Assembly: GCF_026151205.1 (NCBI RefSeq)
Contig: NC_087083.1
Coordinates: 13,204,944 to 13,268,943 of the forward strand
DNA length: 64,000 bases
Direction of reading: 5' to 3'
DNA from: Bolinopsis microptera
Lineage: Eukaryota; Ctenophora; Tentaculata; Lobata; Bolinopsidae
The notes under the pieces were generated by a model that was not told the DNA's origin, made no database searches, and saw nothing but the letters and a program-made list of their open reading frames with translations. This document shows, piece by piece, positions 11,901-19,356 of this stretch. Made by a program: the position numbers and the translations under genes. The stretch's first letter is position 1. Every line of letters begins with the position of its first letter.

Positions 11901-13593
11901 TACTAAATATAATGATCTTGCTAGGCTTTACTACAATGTCATTACATTATTTACAACTCACAACTGCCACATCGTTTACCTGGGGACCCCAGGCTATTAT
12001 GTTCATAAACATAATAACGAATAAAGATTCGGCGGAATGACAGGCTGAGCGCCGCCCAGTAACCACATCGTTCATTTAATTAAAGGTCCAGCTTAATTAT
12101 CTTTGAACATCGATATTATATTTATACCCGCTCAGATGAGCCATTAGCTTTCGTTGTAACACGATCAATTGTCAATCGTGTCCGAGTTCGCCCCGGCCAA
12201 GATTGTAGGACAAGCAGCGTACCACTGGAACCTTAAATTATTCAATGCTGGAAGCTGATTGGATAATATATGTGAGCTCACCTTTCGAGGTTGTGGATCT
12301 TTCTAATCCGATCTCTGTTGATGCTTTTGATTCAGATGTTGATTCAGATGTTGATTCAGATGTTGATTCAGATGGAGATTTAGATGTTGATTCAGATGTT
12401 GATTCAGATGTTGATTCATATGGAGATTTAGTTGTTGATTCAGATGTTGATTTGTCTGATCTCGTTGATTTCCCTGGTACAGAAGTTAAAAGTTCTGACC
12501 CAGATTTAGAAATGTATGGTTTAGAAGTTGAAAGTTTTGTCTTCTGTGTTGTCCTTTCTGGCGTCAACTGAGCCGTCGTATCAGTTGTCGTCTGTGTTGT
12601 TTCTTTTGTCGTCGTATCAGTTGTCGTCTGAGTTGTCCTTTCCGGCGTCAACTGAGCCGTCGTATCAGTTGTCGTCTGTGTTGTTTCTTTTGTCGTCGTA
12701 TCAGTTGTCGTCTGAGTTGTCCTTTCTGGCGTCAACTGAGCCGTCGTATCAGTTGTCGTCTGTGTTGTTTCTTTTGTCGTCGTATCAGTTGTCGTCTGAG
12801 TTGTGTTTTCCGGCGTCAACTGAGCCGTCGTATCAGTTGTCGTCTGAGTTGTTTCTTTTGTCGTCGTATCGGTTGTCGTCTGTGTTGTCCTTTCCGGCGT
12901 CAACTGAGCCGTCGTATCAGTTGTCGTCTGAGTTGTCCTTTCCGGCGTCAACTGAGTCGTCGTATCAGTTGTCGTCTGAGTTGTTTCTTTTGTCGTCGTA
13001 TCGGTTGTCGTCTGAGTTGTCCTTTCCGGCGTCAACTGAGCCGTCGTATCAGTTGTGGTCTGTGTTGTTTCTTTTGTCGTCGTATCAGTTGTCGTCTGAG
13101 TTGTCCTTCCTTGTGTCAATTGAGTCGTCGTATCAGTAGTTGTCTGTGTTGTGCTTTCTGGCGTCATCTGAGTCGTCGTATCAGTTGTCATATGTGTTGT
13201 CCTTGGCCTTTCTGTCGTCGTATCAGTTGTCGTTTGTTTGCTTGTCGTCATCGGAAGAGTCGCATAGCTAGTCCCAGTTGATTCTGAGGATGATTCTGTA
13301 TAAGAAGATGCATCTGTATAGAAGCCTACAATCTTATCTGTTGTTGTAGAGGAGCCCATTGCTGTTGAAGAGGCAACACCTGTAGTATATAATATAGAGG
13401 AAGATCCTTCAGTAGTTGAGTAATAAGAAGAGATTGGTGATGACGATGTTGTTAGTGGTGGTGTAGTTTTGGGTTTTTTGCGTCTGCTTTTATTCCCAGC
13501 TGCTGATACTGATAGGGTACAATATTGTAGAGTCAAAACCAGCACAGCTATCGCACTTGTCCCTGTAAGATGTTCGGAGTTGAGGGGGACCAT
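138..13593 (-). CDS. Large secreted mucin-like mosaic protein (3'-partial gene)
   Basis: Not a family I recognise. I joined exons by acceptor, donor and phase: 12282-13593, 10103-11467 (or to 10073), 9629-9703, 9066-9219, 8847-8919, 8258-8411, 7944-8070, 7345-7470, 6901-7034, 6640-6807, 5930-6110, 5397-5506, 4925-5029, 4522-4687, 3986-4054, one unresolved exon near 3190-3286, then 2637-2949, 2228-2416, 1300-2111, 1090-1132, 757-878, 430-555 and 138-260. The phase matches at every junction except around the unresolved exon. About 2,000 codons are visible and no stop codon is reached. A hydrophobic signal peptide (MVPLNSEH..., ending near AAG) predicts secretion. The order is Thr/Ser mucin region, GTASF and GTYGPP repeats, four FGGxxVYxK-type domains, a linker, then a [10 protein letters not shown] repeat and a Cys-containing C-terminal part. 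An extracellular matrix, mucus or adhesive role is inference. The break near 3.2 kb could mean two adjacent genes or a damaged allele. Confidence 0.72.
1390..1800 (-). repeat. 30-bp coding minisatellite ([10 protein letters not shown])
   Basis: About 14 tandem 30-bp units (core GGGGCTTCAGTTGCTCCATC on the plus strand) lie inside the exon 1300-2111. They are in frame and encode [10 protein letters not shown] with S/T, S/P and V/M variants. The unit length is a multiple of three, so copy-number changes keep the frame. Confidence 0.9.
3187..3286 (-). pseudogene. Unresolved or frame-broken exon of the large secreted gene
   Basis: The acceptor TTTCAG at about 3286 and donor T|GTAAG at about 3187 bound a segment that looks coding but changes frame. 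One frame gives [14 protein letters not shown], matching the YIYYIKNW strand expected after the preceding exon, then stops. Another frame gives [14 protein letters not shown]. Neither joins in phase to exon 3986-4054 (phase 2) and exon 2637-2949 (phase 0). Possible explanations are a 1-bp indel or sequencing error, an unrecognised micro-exon, or real decay. Confidence 0.4.
3500..3650. mobile_element. PIF/Harbinger-like MITE, 151 bp
   Basis: Inverted termini GGGGTTGTTCACATATTAC and GTAATATGTGAACGATCCC are flanked by a TAA duplication on each side (3497-3499 and 3651-3653). A 3-bp TWA target and G-rich ends fit PIF/Harbinger non-autonomous elements. It has no coding capacity and includes a C-run at about 3544-3558. 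It lies in an intron of the large secreted gene. Confidence 0.6.
3986..9703 (-). CDS. Exons 3-15 of the large secreted gene: repeated FGGxxVYxK-type domains
   Basis: Thirteen exons of 69-181 bp, all phase-compatible. A domain recurs about four times, with signatures [12 protein letters not shown] (9066-9219), [12 protein letters not shown] (7345-7470), [13 protein letters not shown] (5930-6110) and [12 protein letters not shown] (3986-4054). The first and third are followed after an intron by a Trp-containing strand such as KYSWSIE or [11 protein letters not shown]. The two middle copies are preceded by Cys-containing segments ([16 protein letters not shown]). I cannot attach a Pfam name; the arrangement resembles unnamed extracellular modules in invertebrate mosaic proteins. 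Four introns carry a minisatellite within about 35 bp of a splice site, and one carries a piggyBac-like element. Confidence 0.68.
4240..4512. repeat. 12-bp intronic minisatellite (GTGAATCAAGAT)n
   Basis: About 22 nearly perfect copies. On the gene's sense strand the array begins about 10 bp after the GTGAGT donor of exon 4522-4687. Open frames through it on both strands (NQDV, HILI) are repeat artefacts. Confidence 0.92.
5067..5345. repeat. 9-bp intronic minisatellite (AAATATGTT)n
   Basis: About 30 copies fill the intron upstream of exon 4925-5029. Read on the sense (minus) strand, each unit contains TTTAAC, which resembles a metazoan branch-point sequence, and the array ends about 38 bp before the acceptor. 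Several units carry single changes (GTTAGAT, GTTGAAT). Confidence 0.9.
5674..5739. repeat. Perfect 24-bp inverted repeat (fold-back)
   Basis: The arms at 5674-5697 and 5716-5739 (starting CTAAGTGACCAAACAAAAG) are fully complementary around an 18-bp spacer that is itself nearly palindromic. It lies in an intron of the large secreted gene. It is probably a tiny MITE or fold-back element. I see no target-site duplication. Confidence 0.7.
6191..6423. mobile_element. piggyBac-like MITE, 233 bp, TTAA-flanked
   Basis: Nearly the whole element is one long inverted repeat. The ends CCCATTAGGGACGATAGGG and its complement are followed by about 100 bp of near-perfect complementarity around a short centre at about 6300. 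TTAA sits directly on both sides (6187-6190 and 6424-6427). CCC termini and a TTAA target are the hallmarks of piggyBac elements. There is no transposase. It lies in the intron between exons 6640-6807 and 5930-6110 of the large secreted gene. Confidence 0.8.
6510..6655. repeat. 12-bp minisatellite built on a 5' splice site (TCCAG|GTAATTA)
   Basis: On the minus strand the array reads (TATCCAGGTAAT)n, with two 16-bp variant units nearest the exon. The end of exon 6640-6807 (AAT TAT CCA G) is itself the first unit, so each of about 11 units offers a CAG|GTAATT donor. Only the first gives a simple exon; further units add NYPG residues and then hit a stop. Confidence 0.85.
7047..7190. repeat. 11-bp intronic minisatellite (CTTGATATAAA)n
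   Basis: About 13 copies lie immediately upstream (sense strand) of the acceptor of exon 6901-7034. The last unit runs into the pyrimidine-rich TCTTCTTCAG acceptor. Confidence 0.9.
8470..8828. repeat. 9-bp intronic minisatellite (TTTGCATAG)n
   Basis: About 39 copies occupy most of the intron between exons 8847-8919 and 8258-8411, starting about 20 bp after the donor on the minus strand. The open frames across it (SLH / TMQ repeats) are artefacts. Confidence 0.92.
10103..11467 (-). CDS. Exon 2 of the large secreted gene: GTASF and GTYGPP low-complexity repeats
   Basis: The acceptor is TTTATTTTCAG just above 11467. The exon opens with GGTNTSPDG, continues with repeats of the type GTGTASFV, then about 60 imperfect copies of GTYGPP / [13 protein letters not shown], with two longer homologous blocks ([14 protein letters not shown]). 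It is rich in Gly, Tyr, Pro and Thr with no Cys, like structural or adhesive extracellular proteins. Two donors fit the phase of the next exon: CCAG|GTTTTT (end 10103) and ATG|GTATTG (end 10073). If neither is used, a stop follows at about 10062, which would give a short secreted isoform. Confidence 0.68.
11975..12062. mobile_element. hAT-like MITE copy 1, 88 bp, with 8-bp target duplication
   Basis: The sequence TTTACCTGGGG...GCCCAGTAA is flanked on both sides by CCACATCG (11967-11974 and 12063-12070). It is homologous, in the opposite orientation, to copies at 18791-18855 and 19246-19356. An 8-bp duplication is the rule for hAT elements. It sits in intron 1 of the large secreted gene. Confidence 0.72.
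12282..13593 (-). CDS. Exon 1 of the large secreted gene: signal peptide plus mucin-like Thr/Ser repeats
   Basis: The ATG is at 13593. About 33 residues form a signal peptide with a hydrophobic core ([11 protein letters not shown]). A short basic patch (KSRRKKPK) follows, then a Ser/Thr-rich stretch and imperfect repeats of [16 protein letters not shown] and [13 protein letters not shown]. The exon ends in a SESTSEST tract. Dense Thr/Ser with Pro and almost no Cys is typical of mucin-type O-glycosylated stalks. The exon ends in phase 1 at a GTGAGC donor, and the G plus GT of the next exon gives Gly. The repeats are coding minisatellites, so allele length probably varies. Shorter frames on the opposite strand are shadows of the repeat. 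Confidence 0.75.
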
Positions 13594-13610
13594 GACAAGG
13601 TGGTGGAGAG

Positions 13611-13663
13611 TGTGACGTCACTGTTGGAGTGTGACGTCACTGTAGAGTGTGACGTCACTGGTG
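13611..13663. promoter_or_regulatory. Three CRE sites (TGACGTCA) upstream of the large secreted gene
   Basis: The block GTGTGACGTCACTG occurs three times within about 53 bp, beginning about 18 bp upstream of the ATG (gene on minus strand). Each copy contains the perfect CREB/ATF palindrome TGACGTCA. The position suits a proximal promoter or 5' UTR. Use by CREB/ATF factors is inferred from the motif alone. Confidence 0.55.
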
Positions 13664-13695
13664 ATTGATTGAATTTGAGGACATCGGATCGACCA

Positions 13696-13866
13696 GGGAT
13701 CGTTTACATAATACTACGTTATCATATTGTGGCCATTAAAAAACCCCATCCTTAGACCCACTTTTTATGTATAGTTATCGTTTGCAAATTATACAGATTG
13801 GTAATTTTGGAACCCTTATATTTCCTTCAAGATAACGTAGTAATATCAAATATGTGAAACGATCCC
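13696..13866. mobile_element. MITE related to the 3.5-kb element
   Basis: Imperfect inverted ends GGGATCGTTTACATAATAC and the complement of GATATGTGAAACGATCCC-type sequence, both continuing into ACGTTATC. The termini resemble the 3500-3650 element (GGGATCGTTCACATATTAC). No clear target duplication remains. Confidence 0.45.
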
Positions 13867-15107
13867 ACTCATCGACAGAGAGATGGTGTTGAGATTTCAC
13901 CGCTGACGACATGACAAGCAACGCATGATTACGATAAATATCAACTACAAAACGAGTTGTACCAAGTCGAACTGCACAAAAAAGATTACAACAAACCAAA
14001 AACCGAAAAATCGATTTACGTTTTATACGACAGAACGAAAATTGTATCAAATGAAGTTTACGACAAAACGAATGTTCGTACGACATAGAAACACTTATAC
14101 TGGATATCAATTTAAATGATCATGATTCGTGAAATTTATTTGCGACAAAAATTAGGTTAGAACTTTATGTCGTCATAGATGCAAATTTGTTATCATTGGT
14201 AGGCAGGCACCGGGGCACGAGCATTTGGATAAATTTAAATACATCACGGCGAATCAATTATCATATCTATCGATTGATAAACGAATAAAAACTTATACGT
14301 TCATCCTATAAAGATTTTAACCTATAAAAGGTTTAAGGTTTTTTAATCTGATGATTTTAAAAAAACTAACCGGGTTCATAGAAAAACGACGGAGTAGGAG
14401 AAGAAGTCGTATCCTTTATCTGAAAGTGTGTCTCATTGTGGTTTTTCAATAGTATTAAATATATAAATTCGACTGCCTTGAAGGTCGAAGTATGCCAGTT
14501 AAAATGGTTACCAGCTTTTTGTATGCCTGCCTTTAGTTTATATTGCCTGCCTTTGGTAATTGCTACGTATGTGAAAGTGAAATGTGAAAGTGAAATAACA
14601 AACCTGGATCGCGAGCAGTAACAGGACTCCTGAAAAGTTTTACTATCAAATTAATAAACTTTATACTGAGATCAATTGTTTTTATGTATAATGTTCATTC
14701 AACTTCACAGTTGTGAATCTTACAGGTGTCCGGGTGTCCCTATAAAAGCAATTTGAAGGTATACATATAATAAGCGTGTGACTGAGAATTCAAAAACCCT
14801 CAAAAGCTTCCCTCAGGGTTCAGATCAACTTTTGGTAATCAGTTTGGTGTATTATTGATCTTCCTCACCGAATGCCCCACCATTCTCGCACCACATTCCA
14901 TGAAATCTAATATCATTACCAGAAAACATGTTTATCAACGTCAGCATTTTTAACTGTGCTACACAACTTTAGACTAAACAAAGCTGAGAAAACGGGATAT
15001 TTCACAATATGTTACCTATTTAGTGCCATATATAGTACGTGGCCAAACAATTTTCTACCCTTTCCACTTTTGTCAATCTGTTAAGTTAACTTTGTTCGCA
15101 ACGAGAC
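13867..15107. other. Intergenic region between divergent genes
   Basis: AT-rich, with no supported coding exon on either strand. It separates the minus-strand mucin-like gene from the plus-strand PAN/ShKT gene. Short open frames here lack splice-site or domain support. Confidence 0.6.
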
Positions 15108-16821
15108 ATGCAGGTACATTGGCTTTCATTGTTTAGTCTCCTCATCAGTCTCAGTTATCAGTCAGATAGAGGTTGGTGAATAGTTTCAAAATTATCAACA
15201 TTTAAATAAATTCTTAAAAATCTTTTCAGTGCACAAGAGTTAAGCAAATTTGAAAATGAACCGATTATATTTATGACTGGCATAAAATTGAGAATGTCAA
15301 TGCGTGATCTTGTTCTTCTGTACAACGTAAGGATTAAAACACTTTTGTACATTTTACAAACTACAATTTGTGTATATTTCAGATGACAAATGCCTGCTTG
15401 AAAACATGGATTTAGGCGGGGGCACCATCGCCCGAGTAAAGGGCGTCACCTCCACATTTAGCTGCATTAAACTCTGCACGGAGGACTCTAGCTGTCAAGC
15501 GATTGTGTGGATTACCCGAACTGAGATGTGTCTACTTAAAGGAGCCTACCCGGAACACCTTACCAATACCACGTGGGTTGCTCTACCAGATGGAGGGGCC
15601 GGGGTGGTGGTATTCATGAACTGCATGGAGGCATCAAACATTGCTATGGCAACTATACAGGAGGTGGAACAAAGGAAGATGGAGGAGGGCGTCGCTGAAG
15701 AAGAAGGAAATAAGCTGATTGAGACAAACTCAACAGAAAATCCTACTGAAATAATCGATGAAGAAGATGAAGAAGGAGAAGAAGCGGAAAATAAAGAAGA
15801 GACAGGCTCAACAGATATACCCACTTCAGAATGGATAGATCAGGAAAATCCTACTGAAATAATTGATGAAGATGAAGAACAAGACGAGGAAGAAAGCTTT
15901 CGGGGTGACGGAAGAAAAACTGTGCAAGCTCAAGATGTAGAAACAGAAGTTATCCGCGTAATCCACGTAGACGAAACCCCAGTGGGTGGTGGTGGTGCTG
16001 GCAACAACTTTCAAATTCCTCCCCAGGGTTGGTCTTACAACCCTCATCAGTCTATAGAGTGGGTACAGTCAATGTTGGAGCCTGTGTTCTCTTGGTGGTC
16101 CTGGTCTAAAAGCAACTTTGGAGAGAGTGGAGAGGAGGGCACGGCTTTTACTCCGTTAACCTCAACTTATCCAACCTCATCTTCCTCATCTTCATCTTCC
16201 TCATCTTCATCTTCCTCATCTTCCTCATCTTCCTCATCTTCCTCATCTTCCTCATCTTCCTTATCTTCCTCATCTTCCTCATCAACGTCAACATCACCCA
16301 CCAGCAGCACCTCCAGCGGTTCTACTTCCTTCAACTCCAATCCTTCCCTGAACAATCCAATTCGTGACAATCTTCTAGAAATCTTCAAATCAGTCCAGTA
16401 CTGGACTCTCACATCTGTCCGAGACATATTCGTTGCGATCGGCCAAGCAGCGAGCGATAATTCTGTAGTAGATCGCGGCAATGATACTGGCGATGATGAC
16501 TGTGTAGACAGTGCCAGATCATGCGGATCCCACTTGTGCGACGTGGAGGTGACAGCCAACATGTGCAAGAAATCGTGCGGAATTTGTCCCTCCCCTGGTG
16601 AATCCTGTCGGAACATGTACTCGGATACGTACTGCTCATTTTCGGAGGGCATGGGATACTGCAAGCACAGGGAGATTGCAGCAAACTGCAAGAAGTCCTG
16701 CGGGATATGTCCAGAAAACTGTGAGGATACGGACAGTGAGTTTTGTGAGATGTACGGGAGATTTCACTGCTGGAATGAGGATGTTAGGAACTTGTGTTCT
16801 AAATCCTGCTTTTTGTGCTAA
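15108..16821 (+). CDS. Secreted PAN/apple, poly-Ser, triple-ShKT protein
   Basis: Two exons: 15108-15171 (signal peptide MQVHWLSLFSLLISLSYQS, ending in phase 1 at AGAG|GTTGGT) and 15383-16821 (acceptor TATATTTCAG). G plus AT makes Asp, giving 500 residues. After the signal peptide comes an apple/PAN-like Cys domain (about residues 23-105, with CLLENMDLGG, CIKLCTEDSSC, CLLKGAY). It is followed by an acidic Glu/Asp region, a Trp-rich patch, and a run of more than 30 Ser coded by TCATCTTCC repeats. Three C-terminal ShKT modules follow (CVDSARSCG...CKKSCGIC; CRNMYSDTYC...CKKSCGIC; CEDTDSEFC...CSKSCFLC). ShKT domains are common in non-venom extracellular proteins, often with enzymes or matrix proteins, and nothing here shows a toxin. 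Carbohydrate or protein binding outside the cell is the likely role. Confidence 0.85.
16192..16284 (+). repeat. Coding Ser-rich microsatellite (TCA/TCT/TCC)
   Basis: A nearly pure run of Ser codons inside the PAN/ShKT gene, built of TCATCTTCC units, forming an unstructured linker. It is prone to slippage. Confidence 0.9.
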
Positions 16822-17231
16822 ATGTTGTTGGACTTTACTGGTGGGAAGGTTATATAATAATTGTCTTCCATTTTGCAAGAAATATTAACTTAACCTCCAT
16901 ATATTCAAGTTATCTCATTTAGAATGGTTATTGCAAATGGGAAAGTTATGGTTTAAAACTTTATTTGGAATTTTAGCACGGTATTATGAGGTTGGTAATA
17001 AAAGAGCAGCAATGGTATAATTATAATGTTTAAATATTTAGACTTACCTAAAACCCAATTCATCCCTGCAAGACTTGCTTAACTTGAATTAATCGCTATT
17101 CAATCTCCAACGATGTATGAACGATGTCAAAGAAAATCGGTACAACAATAATAGTAACTACATTAAAATGAAATGAAAGGTCTGGAGCGATAAGTCACGT
17201 GGTCACGTGATCAGTTACTAGAAGTGTTAAT

Positions 17232-17280
17232 GGGGATGGCCGAGCGGTTACCTAGGCTGTTCTCAGAGGACGCAGAAGTA
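17232..17280 (+). other. tRNA-like 5' fragment (A-box only)
   Basis: GGGGATGGCCGAGCGGTTA looks like the 5' half of a Leu/Ser-type tRNA and holds a good A-box (TGGCCGAGCGG, 17237-17247). No B-box or matching acceptor strand follows, so it is not a working tRNA. It may be the decayed head of a tRNA-derived SINE. Confidence 0.35.
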
Positions 17281-18284
17281 TTGACAAGCATTAGCAGGAC
17301 CAGCCCAGGTTCCTTCGTCAGTTTCCCGACCACGTGAACGATTGTCATGGTAACATAGAGAATAATATTGGAGATTGAGGAATAGCATCCAATCAGTTTG
17401 GAGAGCGATATGTCCAGCATGGAAACAAGACAAACAGATGATGCCATAGAGAGTAATTGAAAATTTATCACTTTCGTTCTTTGTCCCTACGATCGAGGAC
17501 ACTTTACTTTCAAATAATAGAAGTTCAAATTGTGTCCACGAGCATATTGACAAAGACATAAAGACTTAACTATAATACAACAAATCAGGGTGTCCAAATC
17601 ACTTTCTCTTTGGAAAGTCTATATTGGATTTTTAGTACACCTTTCCTTAATGAGATGCTTATTCTTGTAGGTAGTAATCTGGTATTCTCAAATTATGAGT
17701 AATTTTTATATTTCTTATGTTATTTAAAAAAGCTACATCATACATAGCATGAATCCAACAAAGTGTCCAAAGATCCACGCACTCGACAAATAAATTTGTC
17801 CAGAAATAAAAACTCCTCTGTCGAACTTCAGTACGTGCAAACTAAAATCCATGCAGCGTAATTTAGTTCGACAGAGTCGAATTTGGTTTGTCAAACTAGA
17901 GTACGTGTCTAAATGTGGTGCGTGTCGAACTAAAGTACGTGTGCCATGTCGAAACGTTGAAATTCGTGTTCTTGCTGGATAAGTTTGCAAATCATCGAGA
18001 GGCTGAGCCGAGCCCCTTATTTCGATGTGAACTGATAGTGATAAGGCGCCAGCACGACGTGGATCCCTTTATTAGCACAGTAAGATTTCAATATAAATTT
18101 TCTTTCATACCTCGAACTACGTCATGGAGAGATACGGCTGTTTGATGTTTGATGAGTATTAGTAATGGTATTTTGATCCATAGTAACCATGACAACGGCT
18201 TGTATTGATTTATATCTATCATTAAATGCAGTATCTGGTCCTCAGAGCATGAATTTTTTAGTGTCCCTGTCCACTGTCAAGTGT

Positions 18285-18785
18285 CACGTCCCTACGTCCG
18301 GCCCTACGTCCCTACGTCCCTACGTCCCTACGTCCCTACGTCCCTACGTCCCTACGTCCCTACGTCCCTACGTCCCTACGTCCCTACGTCCCTACGTCCC
18401 TACGGCCCTACGTCCCTACGTCCGTACACGTCCCAGGACCGTCGACGAGTCCAACTCGGCGCGCGTCCTGGTAGGTTATAAACCTACAAGTCCCTACATG
18501 TCCCTACACGTCCCTACGTCCTTTTAGGTTCATAACCTACAAGGACACCCGCCGAGTTGGACTCGTCGACGGTCCTAATATTTGAAACAAATATTTTACT
18601 ATCACGAGTATAATCACCCGGCCCGTTAACTACGTCCCTACGTCCCTACGTCCCTACGTCCCTACGTCCCTACGTCCCTACGTCTCTACGTCCCTACGTC
18701 CCTACGACCCTACGTCCCTTGCTTTGATTCACTATAGATGTCAAACCTTTGCAGGCCAGCGAGGTCCAGTGGTCCCTACGTCCCT
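18285..18785. repeat. 8-bp satellite (GTCCCTAC)n in two blocks
   Basis: Tandem CTACGTCC units at about 18290-18425 and 18630-18722, with stray units at 18495-18520 and 18770-18785. Two inverted copies of a dispersed GC-rich element interrupt the array (18436-18490 and 18526-18577). The period is not a multiple of three, and the frames across it (LRPYVPTS) are artefacts. Confidence 0.88.
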
Positions 18786-18790
18786 ACATC

Positions 18791-18855
18791 TACTGAGCGG
18801 CGCTTGCAGCCTGTCATTCCGCTAAAAATTAAATAGCCTGGGGTCCCTAGGTAAA
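18791..18855. mobile_element. hAT-like MITE copy 2 (shortened)
   Basis: TACTGAGCGGCGCTTGCAGCC...CCTGGGGTCCCTAGGTAAA is an internally deleted homologue of the 19246-19356 copy. I see no clear target duplication. Confidence 0.55.
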
Positions 18856-19245
18856 TATTTTACAAATATATCACTCCCGTTATTCGTTAATAATTGTTTT
18901 GTAGCGCAAGTAGCGTAAGTAGCGCAAGCCGCTATTTCTTTGCTACACGTTGTGTTTGTAGGTTTACAACTTACCAGGACGCGCGCCGAGTTGGACTCGT
19001 CGACGGTCCTATATATATATGGAACAGATATTTTACGAGTAACACCCGTTTATAACGTTCGCGTTGTGTGCACTCCGGCCGCCGCACGAAAAGGTGTTAT
19101 AACGTGTATCAACGCTCAGCTCTTCTCGAAATATAATAAATTTCCCGACCTATAGTGGAAGCTGTGCAAAGTGTTAATATACGTTATATACGGATACCTA
19201 TGTAAACTGTAAACGCCAATTTTGTATGTGCGGTATGCCAAAATT

Positions 19246-19356
19246 TACTGAGCGGCGCTCAGCCTGTCATTCCGCCGAATCTTTAATTATTCGGCGGAAT
19301 AGAGATGTTTATGAACATCAAACATAATTGATGATAGCCTGGGGTCCCCAGGTAAA
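19246..19356. mobile_element. hAT-like MITE copy 3, 111 bp, with 8-bp target duplication
   Basis: TACTGAGCGGCGCTCAGCC...GGTCCCCAGGTAAA is flanked by CCAAAATT on both sides (19238-19245 and 19357-19364). An internal palindrome is built of ATTCCGCCGAAT and ATTCGGCGGAAT. Confidence 0.7.

Noticed and set aside
16506-16821. Toxin gene call for the ShKT region
   Set aside because: Three ShKT modules sit in a 500-residue protein with a PAN domain and a long linker. This is the usual non-venom extracellular architecture.
17733-18145. Possible coding region with repeated GTCGAACTAAAGTACG motifs
   Set aside because: No frame is conserved across the motifs and no splice sites support it. It looks like a short degenerate repeat.
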